Shown piece by piece: positions 14,798 to 22,147 of a stretch of 64,000 bases of DNA. Both the position numbers and the translations under genes were made by a program. The stretch is from Streptomyces flavofungini (GTDB lineage: Bacteria; Actinomycetota; Actinomycetes; Streptomycetales; Streptomycetaceae): positions 1,488,001-1,552,000 of the forward strand of contig NZ_CP128846.1 of the NCBI RefSeq assembly GCF_030388665.1, in the 5' to 3' direction. Position 1 is the stretch's first letter. Each line of letters opens with the position of its first letter. The notes under the pieces were generated by a model. The model saw nothing but the letters and a program-made list of their open reading frames with translations. It was not told where the DNA came from and made no database searches.

Positions 14798-16066
14798 TTG
14801 ACTCAGAACGCGATCACCGACGCCTTCTTCACCCTGCACCACGGCCTGCCGCGGCAGGGCCCCGGCTCCGACGCCACCACCCGGGCCCTGCTCGCCCTCG
14901 CCGGCGAGCTGCCCGCCCGTCCGCGCGTGCTCGACCTGGGCTGCGGCCCCGGCCGGTCCGCGCTGCTCCTGGCCGCCGAGGCCGGTGCCGAGGTCACGGC
15001 CGTCGATCTGCACGAGCCGTTCCTCGCCGAGCTGCGCGCGGCGGCGGACGCCCGCGGGCTCGCCGACTCCGTGCGCACCCTCCTGGCGGACATGGGCGAA
15101 CTGCCCTGCCCGGACGGTTCGTTCGATCTGATCTGGGCCGAGAGTTCGGCCTACGCCATCGGCTTCGACACCGCGCTCGACACCTGGCGGCGGCTGCTCG
15201 CCCCCGGCGGGACGCTCGTCGTCACCGAGTGCGAGTGGACGACAGCCACCCCGTCCCAGGAGGCGCGCGCCTTCTGGGACCGGCACTATCCGCTGCGCAC
15301 CGGCGAGGAGAACACCCGCGCGGCACTCGCCGCCGGATACGCGGTGCTCGGCACCGTGTCCCAGCCGGAGTCCGACTGGGACGAGTACTACGGTCCGCTC
15401 GGCGCCCGCGCCGACGCGGCCGACCCCGGGGCCCCCGGCATGGCCGAGGCCCTGGCCGCCACCCGCGCCGAGATCGCGATGCGAAGGGAGCACGGGACGG
15501 AGTTCGGCTACACCGGCTACGTCCTGCGTCCGGCGGGCGACGGCTGGCGCACCCGGCCCGAGGCGGCGTCCGGCGCCGACCGCGCGGCGGTGCGCGCCGT
15601 GAACGCCGCCGCCTTCGGGACGCCCGCCGAGGCCGACCTCGTGGACGCCCTCCGCGAGGACCCCGAGGCCTGGCTCGAAGGGCTCTCGTTCGTCGCCGAG
15701 ACGGCGGCGGGCGAGGTCGCGGCGCACGCCCTGCTCACCCGCTGCCACGTGGACGGCGCCCCGGCCCTGTGCCTGGCGCCGGTGGCCGTGCTCCCGGCGC
15801 ACCAGGGAACAGGCGCTGGTTCGGCCGTCGTGCGCGCCGTGCTGCACGCCGCGCGCGCCCGTGGCGAGCAACTGGTCCTGGTGCTCGGGCACCCGGGCTA
15901 CTATCCGCGGTTCGGGTTCACCCGGGCCTCGGCGTACGGGATCCGGCCAAGTTTCGAGGCGCCGGACGAGGCCGTCATGGCGCTGGTCCTCGATGAGGCC
16001 GACACGGACGGTGGGGTGCCGGTTCCGTCCGGCACGATCGTCTATCCGGCGGCCTTCGGGGTCTGA
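14798..16066 (+). CDS. SAM methyltransferase-GNAT acetyltransferase fusion
   Basis: A 422-aa two-domain protein. The N-terminal half is a class I SAM-dependent methyltransferase (motif I LDLGCGPGRS at about 45-54, post-I acidic AVDLHEP, motif IV-like FDLIWAES). The C-terminal part (about 265-422) is a GNAT acetyltransferase of the YhbS type, with acetyl-CoA loop region VAVLPAHQGTGAGSA. TTG start at 14798-14800, 10 bases after AAGGG, and the frame upstream is non-family sequence. Substrates are unknown. The fusion suggests one target modified twice or a toxin/antibiotic self-protection role, which is speculation. Confidence 0.82.
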   Translation: MTQNAITDAFFTLHHGLPRQGPGSDATTRALLALAGELPARPRVLDLGCGPGRSALLLAAEAGAEVTAVDLHEPFLAELRAAADARGLADSVRTLLADMGELPCPDGSFDLIWAESSAYAIGFDTALDTWRRLLAPGGTLVVTECEWTTATPSQEARAFWDRHYPLRTGEENTRAALAAGYAVLGTVSQPESDWDEYYGPLGARADAADPGAPGMAEALAATRAEIAMRREHGTEFGYTGYVLRPAGDGWRTRPEAASGADRAAVRAVNAAAFGTPAEADLVDALREDPEAWLEGLSFVAETAAGEVAAHALLTRCHVDGAPALCLAPVAVLPAHQGTGAGSAVVRAVLHAARARGEQLVLVLGHPGYYPRFGFTRASAYGIRPSFEAPDEAVMALVLDEADTDGGVPVPSGTIVYPAAFGV

Positions 16067-16073
16067 TCCCGGC

Positions 16074-16101
16074 GGCGCCCCGGCCCGCGGCCCGGGGCGC
16101 C
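16074..16101. terminator. Terminator after the methyltransferase-GNAT gene
   Basis: GGCGCCCCGG (16074-16083) and CCGGGGCGCC (16092-16101) form a perfect 10-bp stem with an 8-base loop, starting 7 bases past the stop. Confidence 0.65.
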
Positions 16102-16223
16102 GCGGCCGAAACCGCGTGTCCCGCCCCCACGGTCGGGGACGGGACATGCGGGGCCCCCGGAGTGCCGGGAGAGCCCCTGTCGTACGGCAGACTTGAGGCC
16201 CGAGACCGAAGCGAAGGATGGGT

Positions 16224-16817
16224 ATGCCGATCACACCTGCCACCGCGGCGAACAGCTCGCCGAACGGCACCGGAGAGACAATCCTGCTGGAACTCGTCGA
16301 CGAGGACGGCAGGACGATCGGCACGGCGGAGAAGCTCGCCGCTCATCAGGCGCCCGGCCAGTTGCACCGGGCGTTCTCCGTCTTCCTCTTCGACGAGCAG
16401 GGCAGGCTGCTGCTGCAGCAGCGGGCACTCGGCAAGTACCACTCCCCCGGCGTCTGGTCGAACACCTGCTGCGGACACCCCTACCCGGGCGAGGCGCCGT
16501 TCGCGGCCGCCGCCCGGCGCACCTTCGAGGAGCTCGGCGTCTCGCCGTCACTGCTCGCCGAGGCGGGCACCGTGCGCTACAACCACCCGGACCCGGAGTC
16601 GGGCCTGGTGGAGCAGGAGTTCAACCACCTCTTCGTGGGCATGGTGCAGGCCGAGCTGCGCCCGGACCCGAGCGAGGTGGGCGACACGGCGTTCGTGACG
16701 GCCGCCGAGCTCGCGGAGCGGCACGCGAAGGGGCCGTTCTCCGCGTGGTTCATGACGGTCCTCGACGCGGCGCGGCCCGCGATCAAGGAGCTGACGGGGC
16801 CGGGCGCGGGCTGGTAG
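16224..16817 (+). CDS. idi: Isopentenyl-diphosphate delta-isomerase (type I)
   Basis: A 197-aa Nudix-fold enzyme interconverting IPP and DMAPP, the building blocks for hopanoid and other terpenoid synthesis. The catalytic Cys lies in SNTCCGHPYPGE (C82/C83), with the Nudix-like segment GEAPFAAAARRTFEELGV and the catalytic Glu region YNHPDPESGLVEQEFNH. I chose ATG at 16224 because GAAGG lies 6 bases before it. The ATG at 16218 would abut the ribosome-binding site. Streptomyces homologues also begin MPITPAT. It sits 11 kb from the hopanoid operon and is transcribed away from it. Confidence 0.95.
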   Translation: MPITPATAANSSPNGTGETILLELVDEDGRTIGTAEKLAAHQAPGQLHRAFSVFLFDEQGRLLLQQRALGKYHSPGVWSNTCCGHPYPGEAPFAAAARRTFEELGVSPSLLAEAGTVRYNHPDPESGLVEQEFNHLFVGMVQAELRPDPSEVGDTAFVTAAELAERHAKGPFSAWFMTVLDAARPAIKELTGPGAGW

Positions 16818-16840
16818 GTCGCGGGCCCCGCCGCGTCCCG

Positions 16841-17317
16841 TCAGATCCCGTGAGGTTTCAGGGGCAAGGCCGCCCAGATGACCTTGCCCCCGCTGGCGGT
16901 GTACTCGACGTCGCACGCGCCCCCCGCCTCGCGGGTGATCTCGCGCACGAGGAGCAGACCGCGGCCGCCGGTCTGGCCGTAGTCGGCCTCCAGGGCCGTC
17001 GGACGGTAGGGATGGTTGTCCTCCACGGAGACCCGCACCCACTCCGCGCCGACCGCCACCTCCACGGCGAGCATCGGCGAGAGCAGCGCCGCGTGCCGTA
17101 CCGCGTTGGTGACCAGTTCGGAGACGATCAACAGCAGTCCCTGCACCAGTTCGTCCGGTGCCGGCACCCCCTGACGCGCGAGCAGATCGCGCACCGCGTG
17201 CCGTGCCTGGGGCACCGAGGCGTCGACGGCGGGGGCGGTGAACCGCCACACGCCCTCGTACGGCACCCCTCCACCTCCCCCGGGGAGCGGGTCCGGCCCT
17301 CTCCCGTCGTTCCCCAT
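16841..17317 (-). CDS. RsbW-like ATP-binding regulatory protein
   Basis: A 158-aa GHKL (HATPase_c_2) protein of the anti-sigma-factor kinase fold common in Streptomyces. N-box ELVTNAVRHA, G1-like SVEDNHPYRPT and G2-like GGRGLLLVREI are present. These proteins bind ATP and may phosphorylate an anti-anti-sigma factor or act as anti-sigma factors; the partner is not encoded here. I chose ATG at 17315-17317 with a GGGCGGGGA stretch upstream. A GTG 12 codons earlier (17351-17353) is possible. Convergent with idi, 23 bases apart. Confidence 0.78.
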   Translation of the reverse strand: MGNDGRGPDPLPGGGGGVPYEGVWRFTAPAVDASVPQARHAVRDLLARQGVPAPDELVQGLLLIVSELVTNAVRHAALLSPMLAVEVAVGAEWVRVSVEDNHPYRPTALEADYGQTGGRGLLLVREITREAGGACDVEYTASGGKVIWAALPLKPHGI

Positions 17318-17446
17318 TGCCCGGTCCCCGCCCTCGCGCTCGGTTGTCACCACACGTCGAGTGTTGGTAACGCGCTGGTCCGTACCGCACTACTGACCAG
17401 AAGTCAGCGACTATCGACGGGATTTGATCGCCCTCGCGTGCCGTCG

Positions 17447-18154
17447 TCAGTTGCGCGACTGCTCCTGCCCTTCTTGTTCCGCCTTCAAGGGTTCTTCAGC
17501 TTGTACGGATTGCGGGGTGCCGCCGTCGCCGCCGTCGCGCTCCGAGACCAGGCTGATCAGGCGTCGGCCGCCGACGGCCGTCGCGATCAGGCCGAGGCCG
17601 TCGAAGAGCAGCGCGAGGGAGAAGAAGCAGCCGATGACGTACTGGCTGCTGCTCGGCCAGTCGCCGAGCACGAGCACGCCGAGCAGCACGCCGAAGGCAC
17701 CCTGCAGCAGCGTCACCGCCATCTGCGGCCCGCGCACCACCAGGCTGCCGACGAGCCGGAAGACGCCGCCGGTGAGGAAGAGCAGCGCCGCGAACATCGT
17801 CAGCGCCTCCGCGGCCACGTCGGGCCTGCGGATGACGACGACGCCCGCCGCGAGGTTCAGCGCGGCGACCACCACGCCGAGCCAGAAGAAGTTCGAGCCG
17901 CGCGACTGCACCGCGTGCAGGAGTGCCACCAGGCCGCCCACCAGGAGCAGCCAGCCGAACAGCAGCATCGAGGTGAGCGTGGCCACGCCGACGTACACGA
18001 CGCCGATGAGCCCGCCGAGGACGAGGATCGCGCCGAGCACGGCGAGCCAGCCGAAGCTGCGCCGAAGGCGCTCCCCCTCGGGGGTGCCGCCAGTGCTGTC
18101 AGCGCTGCCGGTGTCCGCCCGACCTGCTGCTTTGCTTCTTCCGCCGAGAACCAT
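17447..18154 (-). CDS. HdeD-family membrane protein
   Basis: A 235-aa integral membrane protein with six hydrophobic segments between about residues 33 and 205. They are arranged as three repeated pairs typical of the HdeD/DUF308 family. The ends are charged and disordered (C-terminus rich in Glu and Gln). In enteric bacteria HdeD relates to acid stress; the function in actinobacteria is unknown. ATG with GGAGG ribosome-binding site. Divergent from the enoyl-CoA hydratase gene. Confidence 0.82.
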   Translation of the reverse strand: MVLGGRSKAAGRADTGSADSTGGTPEGERLRRSFGWLAVLGAILVLGGLIGVVYVGVATLTSMLLFGWLLLVGGLVALLHAVQSRGSNFFWLGVVVAALNLAAGVVVIRRPDVAAEALTMFAALLFLTGGVFRLVGSLVVRGPQMAVTLLQGAFGVLLGVLVLGDWPSSSQYVIGCFFSLALLFDGLGLIATAVGGRRLISLVSERDGGDGGTPQSVQAEEPLKAEQEGQEQSRN

Positions 18155-18228
18155 GAGGGCCTCCGTCCGCCGTGCGAAGCCGCCCCTTCTTGATCGTACG
18201 TTCGCTGGGTGCGGATAGCATCCGGCGC

Positions 18229-19044
18229 ATGGAGCCGCAGCTGAGGCACGCCGTCGCGGACGGCGTCGCCACCGTCGTCATCGACCATCCGGCCAAGCGC
18301 AACGCCATGACGGCGGACATGTGGCGCGCGCTGCCGCCGCTGCTCGCGGAGCTCGCCGCGGACTCCGGCGTGCGGGCACTGGTCCTGACCGGCGCCGGTG
18401 ACACGTTCTGCGCGGGCGCCGACATCTCCTCGCTGCGCGAGGAACCCGCACGCGCCCAGGAGCTCGCGGTGCGGGCCGAGGAGGCCCTGGCGGCCTTCCC
18501 CAAGCCGACGCTCGCCGTGGTGCGCGGGTACTGCGTGGGCGGCGGCTGTCAGCTCGCGGCGGCCTGCGACCTGCGGTTCGCCGACGAGGGCGCGGTGTTC
18601 GCGGTCACCCCGGCGAAACTCGGCATCGTCTACCCGGCGTCGACGACGCGCCGCCTGGTGTCGCTCGTGGGGCCCTCGACCGCCAAGTACCTGCTGTTCT
18701 CGGGCGAGTCCATCGACACCGGCCGGGCGCTGCGCAGCGGGCTCGTGGACGAGGTCCTGCCCGCGGGTGAACTCCAGGCGCGCGTCGAGGAGTTCACGCG
18801 GATCCTGGCCGCGGGCTCGCTGCTCACGCAGGCGGCGGCGAAGGAGTTCGCGTCCCTGGCCGCCGGTCCGGACGGGCCCGGCAGCCCGGGGGCGGGGGCG
18901 GCGCGAGAGGCCCACTGGGCGGAGCAGATGCGCGCGAGCGGCGACACCGCCGAGGGTGTCGCCGCCTTCCTGGAGCGCAGGCAGCCGCGCTTCGCCTGGA
19001 CCCCGCCCGAGGTCCCGGCTACGCGGGCTGCTCCGCTTCGCTGA
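18229..19044 (+). CDS. Enoyl-CoA hydratase/isomerase family protein
   Basis: A 271-aa crotonase-fold protein. Oxyanion-hole segments: GAGDTFCAGADISSL (about 64-78) and GYCVGGGCQLAAACD (about 102-116). ATG at 18229-18231; there is no clear ribosome-binding site and a GATAGCAT -10-like element lies 9 bases upstream, so the mRNA may be leaderless. Its 3' end overlaps the convergent DJ-1 gene by 26 bases. Substrate unknown; it is not within the beta-oxidation operon further right. Confidence 0.87.
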   Translation: MEPQLRHAVADGVATVVIDHPAKRNAMTADMWRALPPLLAELAADSGVRALVLTGAGDTFCAGADISSLREEPARAQELAVRAEEALAAFPKPTLAVVRGYCVGGGCQLAAACDLRFADEGAVFAVTPAKLGIVYPASTTRRLVSLVGPSTAKYLLFSGESIDTGRALRSGLVDEVLPAGELQARVEEFTRILAAGSLLTQAAAKEFASLAAGPDGPGSPGAGAAREAHWAEQMRASGDTAEGVAAFLERRQPRFAWTPPEVPATRAAPLR

Positions 19045-19666
19045 ACCGGCTGCGGTCGCGGAACATCTCGACGAGGTGAGCGGGCGCCTTCTCCGGCGAA
19101 CCGGCGTCGTAGGGCGGCTGGGGGTCGTACTCCATCATCAGCTGCACGGCCTGGGCGCGCTCGTCGCCTGCGATCCTGCCGACCAGGGCGAGGCCCATGT
19201 CGATGCCGGACGACACCCCGGCCGCCGTGACGTACTTCCCGTCGAACACCACCCGCTCCCCGGTCGAGCGCACGCCGACCTTCTCCAGCTCCTCCAGGGC
19301 CAGCCAGTGCGATGTGGCCCGGCGGCCCTCGAGGAGCCCGGCGGCGGCGAGGGCGAGCGAGCCCGTGCACACGGACGTCGTCCAGGTGCTGCTCCCGTCG
19401 GCCGTGCGCAGCCAGCCGAGCAGCGCCTCGTTCTCCATCTGGTCGCTCTGGCCGGGGCCGCCGGGGACCACCACGATGTCCGGGCTCAGCACCTCGGCGA
19501 AGGACTTGTCGGCGACGAGGGCGAGCCGGCCGGTGTCGTCGCGCACGGGTCCGGCCTGCTCGGCGACGAAGACGACCTCCGCGTCCGGGAGTCCGGCGAG
19601 CGTCTGGAACGGTCCGATGGCGTCGAGGGCGGTGAAGCGTTCGTAGAGGGCGATGGCGATCTGCAT
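19019..19666 (-). CDS. DJ-1/PfpI family protein
   Basis: A 215-aa class I glutamine-amidotransferase-like protein of the DJ-1/PfpI superfamily. The nucleophile-elbow Cys is in SVCTGSLALAAAGLL (about residues 97-111), followed by RRATSHW. It shares this domain with the N-terminal half of the neighbouring GlxA-type regulator, 80 bases upstream on the same strand, so the two probably form a transcription unit. Members include isonitrile hydratases and cysteine-oxidation sensors; the activity here is unknown. Confidence 0.83.
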   Translation of the reverse strand: MQIAIALYERFTALDAIGPFQTLAGLPDAEVVFVAEQAGPVRDDTGRLALVADKSFAEVLSPDIVVVPGGPGQSDQMENEALLGWLRTADGSSTWTTSVCTGSLALAAAGLLEGRRATSHWLALEELEKVGVRSTGERVVFDGKYVTAAGVSSGIDMGLALVGRIAGDERAQAVQLMMEYDPQPPYDAGSPEKAPAHLVEMFRDRSRFSEAEQPA

Positions 19667-19746
19667 GCGGGCTCTCCTGAGGAAGGCGGGTCGGATGACG
19701 GTGTGCGGTGCCGGAAGGTGGGTGACGGAGGTGGGTGACGGGGTGG

Positions 19747-20736
19747 TCACGCGGGGGCGGTGAGAGGGCTGTGGAAGCGGCGGCGGTATTCGGCCGGTGC
19801 CGTGCCGAGGGCCTTGACGAAGGCGCGGCGCATCGCCTCCGGGGTGCCGTAGCCGCAGGCGCGCGAGACCTCCTCGACGCCGTCGGAGGTGTCCTCCAGG
19901 AGCCGCCGGGCGTGCTCCACGCGGACCCGGTCGACGTACTTGCCCGGCGTCATGCCGGTCTCCGCCTGGAAGGCGCGGGCGAAGTGCCGGGGCGAGAGCC
20001 GGGCGCGCTCCGCCAGTGACTCCACGCTCAGGTCTCCCCCGGGATGCTCGGTGATCCACTGCTGGACCTCGCGCAGCGGCTCACGGCGGGCCGTCTGCAC
20101 CGCCAGCTGGGCGCTGAACTGCGCCTGGTTGCCCGGACGGCGCAGGAACACGACGAGGTAGCGCGCGATGGTCAGCGCCGTGTCGCGGCCCAGGTCCTCC
20201 TCGACGAGGGCGAGCGCCAGATCGATGCCCGCCGTGACGCCCGCGGAGGTCGACACGTGCCCGTCCCGTACGTAGATGGGGTCGGGGTCGACGTCGATCT
20301 CCGGGTGGTTCCGGGCGAGGGTGTCGCAGTACGCCCAGTGGGTCGTCGCGCGGCGGCCGTCGAGCAGACCGGCGCGCGCGAGCAGGACGGCCCCGGTACA
20401 GACCGAGATCAGCCGCTCGGCGAGCGGGGCGTGCGCCCGCAGCCAGGCGACCAGCGCCTCGTCCTCGTCCCTGGTGCCCGCGCCGCCGGGGACCAGGACC
20501 GTGTGCGGGACCGCAGCGCCGTCCCGTCCCGAGTGGTCCGCGAGCCTGGAGTCGGGGACCAGCGTCAGCCCGCTCGACGTCCGCACGGGGGCGCCGTCGA
20601 GGGAGGCGGTGCGCACGCGGTACGGCGGCGCGTCCGGGTGGTGGTGGCTCGCGCCCGTGAACACCTCGGCGGGGCCCGTGACGTCGAGGCTCTGGACGCC
20701 GTCGAAGAGGACGATCAGGACGGTTCGCTGCTCCAT
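19747..20736 (-). CDS. GlxA-type AraC family transcriptional regulator
   Basis: A 329-aa regulator. The N-terminal DJ-1/PfpI-like domain has SVCTGAVLLARAGLLDGRRA. The C-terminal AraC/XylS DNA-binding domain covers about 215-320, with two helix-turn-helix motifs (SVESLAERARLSPRHFARAF and VSRACGYGTPEAMRRAF). ATG at 20734-20736. The promoter TTGCGG-17-AAGAAT (20772-20744, minus strand) would start transcription at the ATG. Two 13-bp direct repeats directly upstream of that promoter are probable binding sites for autoregulation. It probably also controls the adjacent DJ-1 gene. Confidence 0.85.
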   Translation of the reverse strand: MEQRTVLIVLFDGVQSLDVTGPAEVFTGASHHHPDAPPYRVRTASLDGAPVRTSSGLTLVPDSRLADHSGRDGAAVPHTVLVPGGAGTRDEDEALVAWLRAHAPLAERLISVCTGAVLLARAGLLDGRRATTHWAYCDTLARNHPEIDVDPDPIYVRDGHVSTSAGVTAGIDLALALVEEDLGRDTALTIARYLVVFLRRPGNQAQFSAQLAVQTARREPLREVQQWITEHPGGDLSVESLAERARLSPRHFARAFQAETGMTPGKYVDRVRVEHARRLLEDTSDGVEEVSRACGYGTPEAMRRAFVKALGTAPAEYRRRFHSPLTAPA

Positions 20737-20743
20737 GTCCACG

Positions 20744-20813
20744 ATTCTTGGGGTGCGGCGGGATGGCCGCAATGACGGGCACCCCACCTTTCCTGCCATC
20801 CTTTTCTGCCATC
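20744..20813 (-). promoter_or_regulatory. GlxA-type regulator promoter with 13-bp direct repeats
   Basis: On the minus strand, GATGGCAGAAAAG (20813-20801) and GATGGCAGGAAAG (20800-20788) are adjacent direct repeats differing at one base. They lie 15 bp upstream of a -35 TTGCGG (20772-20767), which is 17 bp from a -10 AAGAAT (20749-20744). AraC-family regulators typically bind such direct repeats next to the -35. Predicted transcription start coincides with the ATG. Confidence 0.5.
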
Positions 20814-20863
20814 GGCGCCCGCCACCGGAGCCCCGGGGAAGCCCGCTCGGCCCCGGGAAACCC

Positions 20864-20892
20864 TTCACCTCATACCGACCAGTCGGTAACGT
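20864..20892 (+). promoter_or_regulatory. Leaderless promoter with TetR-type operator
   Basis: A -35 TTCACC (20864-20869) and -10 TAACGT (20887-20892) are separated by 17 bp, and the predicted start falls on the ATG at 20899. Between them is the palindrome TACCGAC-CA-GTCGGTA (20873-20888), a typical TetR-family operator. It occupies nearly the whole spacer, so bound repressor would exclude polymerase. No TetR gene is in the window. Confidence 0.65.
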
Positions 20893-20898
20893 GTGGCC

Positions 20899-21792
20899 AT
20901 GACCTCTTCGACGACCTCGGCCCCGGTCGGCGCGGCGCTGCACCCGCGCGCGGGACGGCGCTGCCACAACGTGCTCAACGCCCTCCACACCACGCACTAC
21001 TTCTCCCCGGACGTGGGCCGCGAGCTGGCCGCGCTCGGCATCACCCACCCCAAGGCCGTCAACTTCGCCATCCGGGCGGCGGCGCTGGGAGCCGTGGGCG
21101 CGGGCACCGTGACGGCCACGTTCTACAACTACAAGCCCGAGACGGTCGCCCGGTTCGTCCCGGAGATCTGGCGCACCGCCGCGCCCGACGACGTCCTCGC
21201 CGCCCGGCTGCGCGGTGTCGACACGACGCTGCGGCGGCTCCTCGGGGACGGGACGGTGGCGTCCCCGGAGATGGCGGAGGCGGCCCGGCTCGCGCTGCGG
21301 GCCACGGAGGCGTGCTCGCCCGGCGGCCGCCCGCTGTACGCCGCGCACGCCGCGCTCCCCGTGCCCGACGAGCCGCACCTGGCCTACTGGCACGCGGCGA
21401 CCCTGCTGCGCGAGCACCGCGGTGACGGCCACCTCGCCGCGCTCCTGGACGCCGAACTCGACCCGGTGGAGGCGCTGGTGACCCACACCGCGACGGGCAA
21501 GGGCATGACGCCCGCGTGGAACCTCAACACCCGGGGCTGGACCCGGGAGGACTGGGACGCGGCCGTCGAGCGGATGCGCGGGCGCGGGCTCGTCGACGCC
21601 GATGGCGAGCTGACGGAGTCCGGCACGGCCTTGCGCAAGGACATCGAGGAGCGCACCGACCGCCTGGACCGGGGGCCCTACGAACACCTCGGCGCGGCGG
21701 ACGTGGAGCGGCTCACGGAGCTGGGCACGGTCTTCGCCGGAGCGGCGCTGGAGGCCGGGGCGTTCCCCGCGGACCTGCTCGGCAAGGCCTAG
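20899..21792 (+). CDS. SCO6745-family protein
   Basis: A 297-aa soluble, mostly alpha-helical protein of an actinobacterial family named after an S. coelicolor member. I recognise the family by the start ([18 protein letters not shown]) and position. A winged-helix-like segment is suggested towards the C-terminus ([20 protein letters not shown]), so it may be regulatory. No catalytic motif is evident. ATG at 20899 is preferred to GTG two codons earlier, because the predicted transcript starts at that A. It is controlled by an apparent TetR operator within its promoter. Confidence 0.75.
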   Translation: MTSSTTSAPVGAALHPRAGRRCHNVLNALHTTHYFSPDVGRELAALGITHPKAVNFAIRAAALGAVGAGTVTATFYNYKPETVARFVPEIWRTAAPDDVLAARLRGVDTTLRRLLGDGTVASPEMAEAARLALRATEACSPGGRPLYAAHAALPVPDEPHLAYWHAATLLREHRGDGHLAALLDAELDPVEALVTHTATGKGMTPAWNLNTRGWTREDWDAAVERMRGRGLVDADGELTESGTALRKDIEERTDRLDRGPYEHLGAADVERLTELGTVFAGAALEAGAFPADLLGKA

Positions 21793-21893
21793 CCCCACCC
21801 GGCGCATGGGGCCCCGCCCTCGGGGTACTCGCCCGTCCCACGGCCCCGGTCGCTCCTCCGTGACCCGGGCCGGGGAGACGAAGGGAGTGTCTC

Positions 21894-22037
21894 GTGTTCC
21901 GTGCGATCGCAGATGTGCTGCGCCAGATCGCTGGGGCGATCGCCACCGTGGTCACCCTGCCGTTCCGGGCCCTGGCCCGGCTGTTCGGCGGAGTTTCACG
22001 TTCCGGGCGCCGGTCGGGCCGGGCCCGCCGGGTCTGA
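21894..22037 (+). CDS. LPFR-motif small protein
   Basis: A 47-aa peptide. GTG at 21894 lies 6 bases after AAGGGAG. It has an amphipathic/hydrophobic N-terminal helix ([20 protein letters not shown]), then [12 protein letters not shown], and a very basic Ser/Arg/Gly tail ([13 protein letters not shown]). This matches the small actinobacterial proteins annotated for an LPFR motif; their function is unknown. The hydrophobic helix followed by a cationic tail suggests membrane association. Confidence 0.78.
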   Translation: MFRAIADVLRQIAGAIATVVTLPFRALARLFGGVSRSGRRSGRARRV

Positions 22038-22147
22038 CCCGGCGACCGGCCGGGCCCGGCCGCACCGCCCCCGGGTCTGACTGCCTCGCTGTCGGCGTCA
22101 CCTGCCACAATTGGCGGGCAACCCCAGCGAGAAGGCGGTACCGGAAC

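Noticed and set aside
20788..20813. Direct repeats as AdpA sites
   Set aside because: They contain TGGC but not the following S-N-G-W-W-Y of the AdpA consensus. Adjacency to a GlxA-type gene favours autoregulation.
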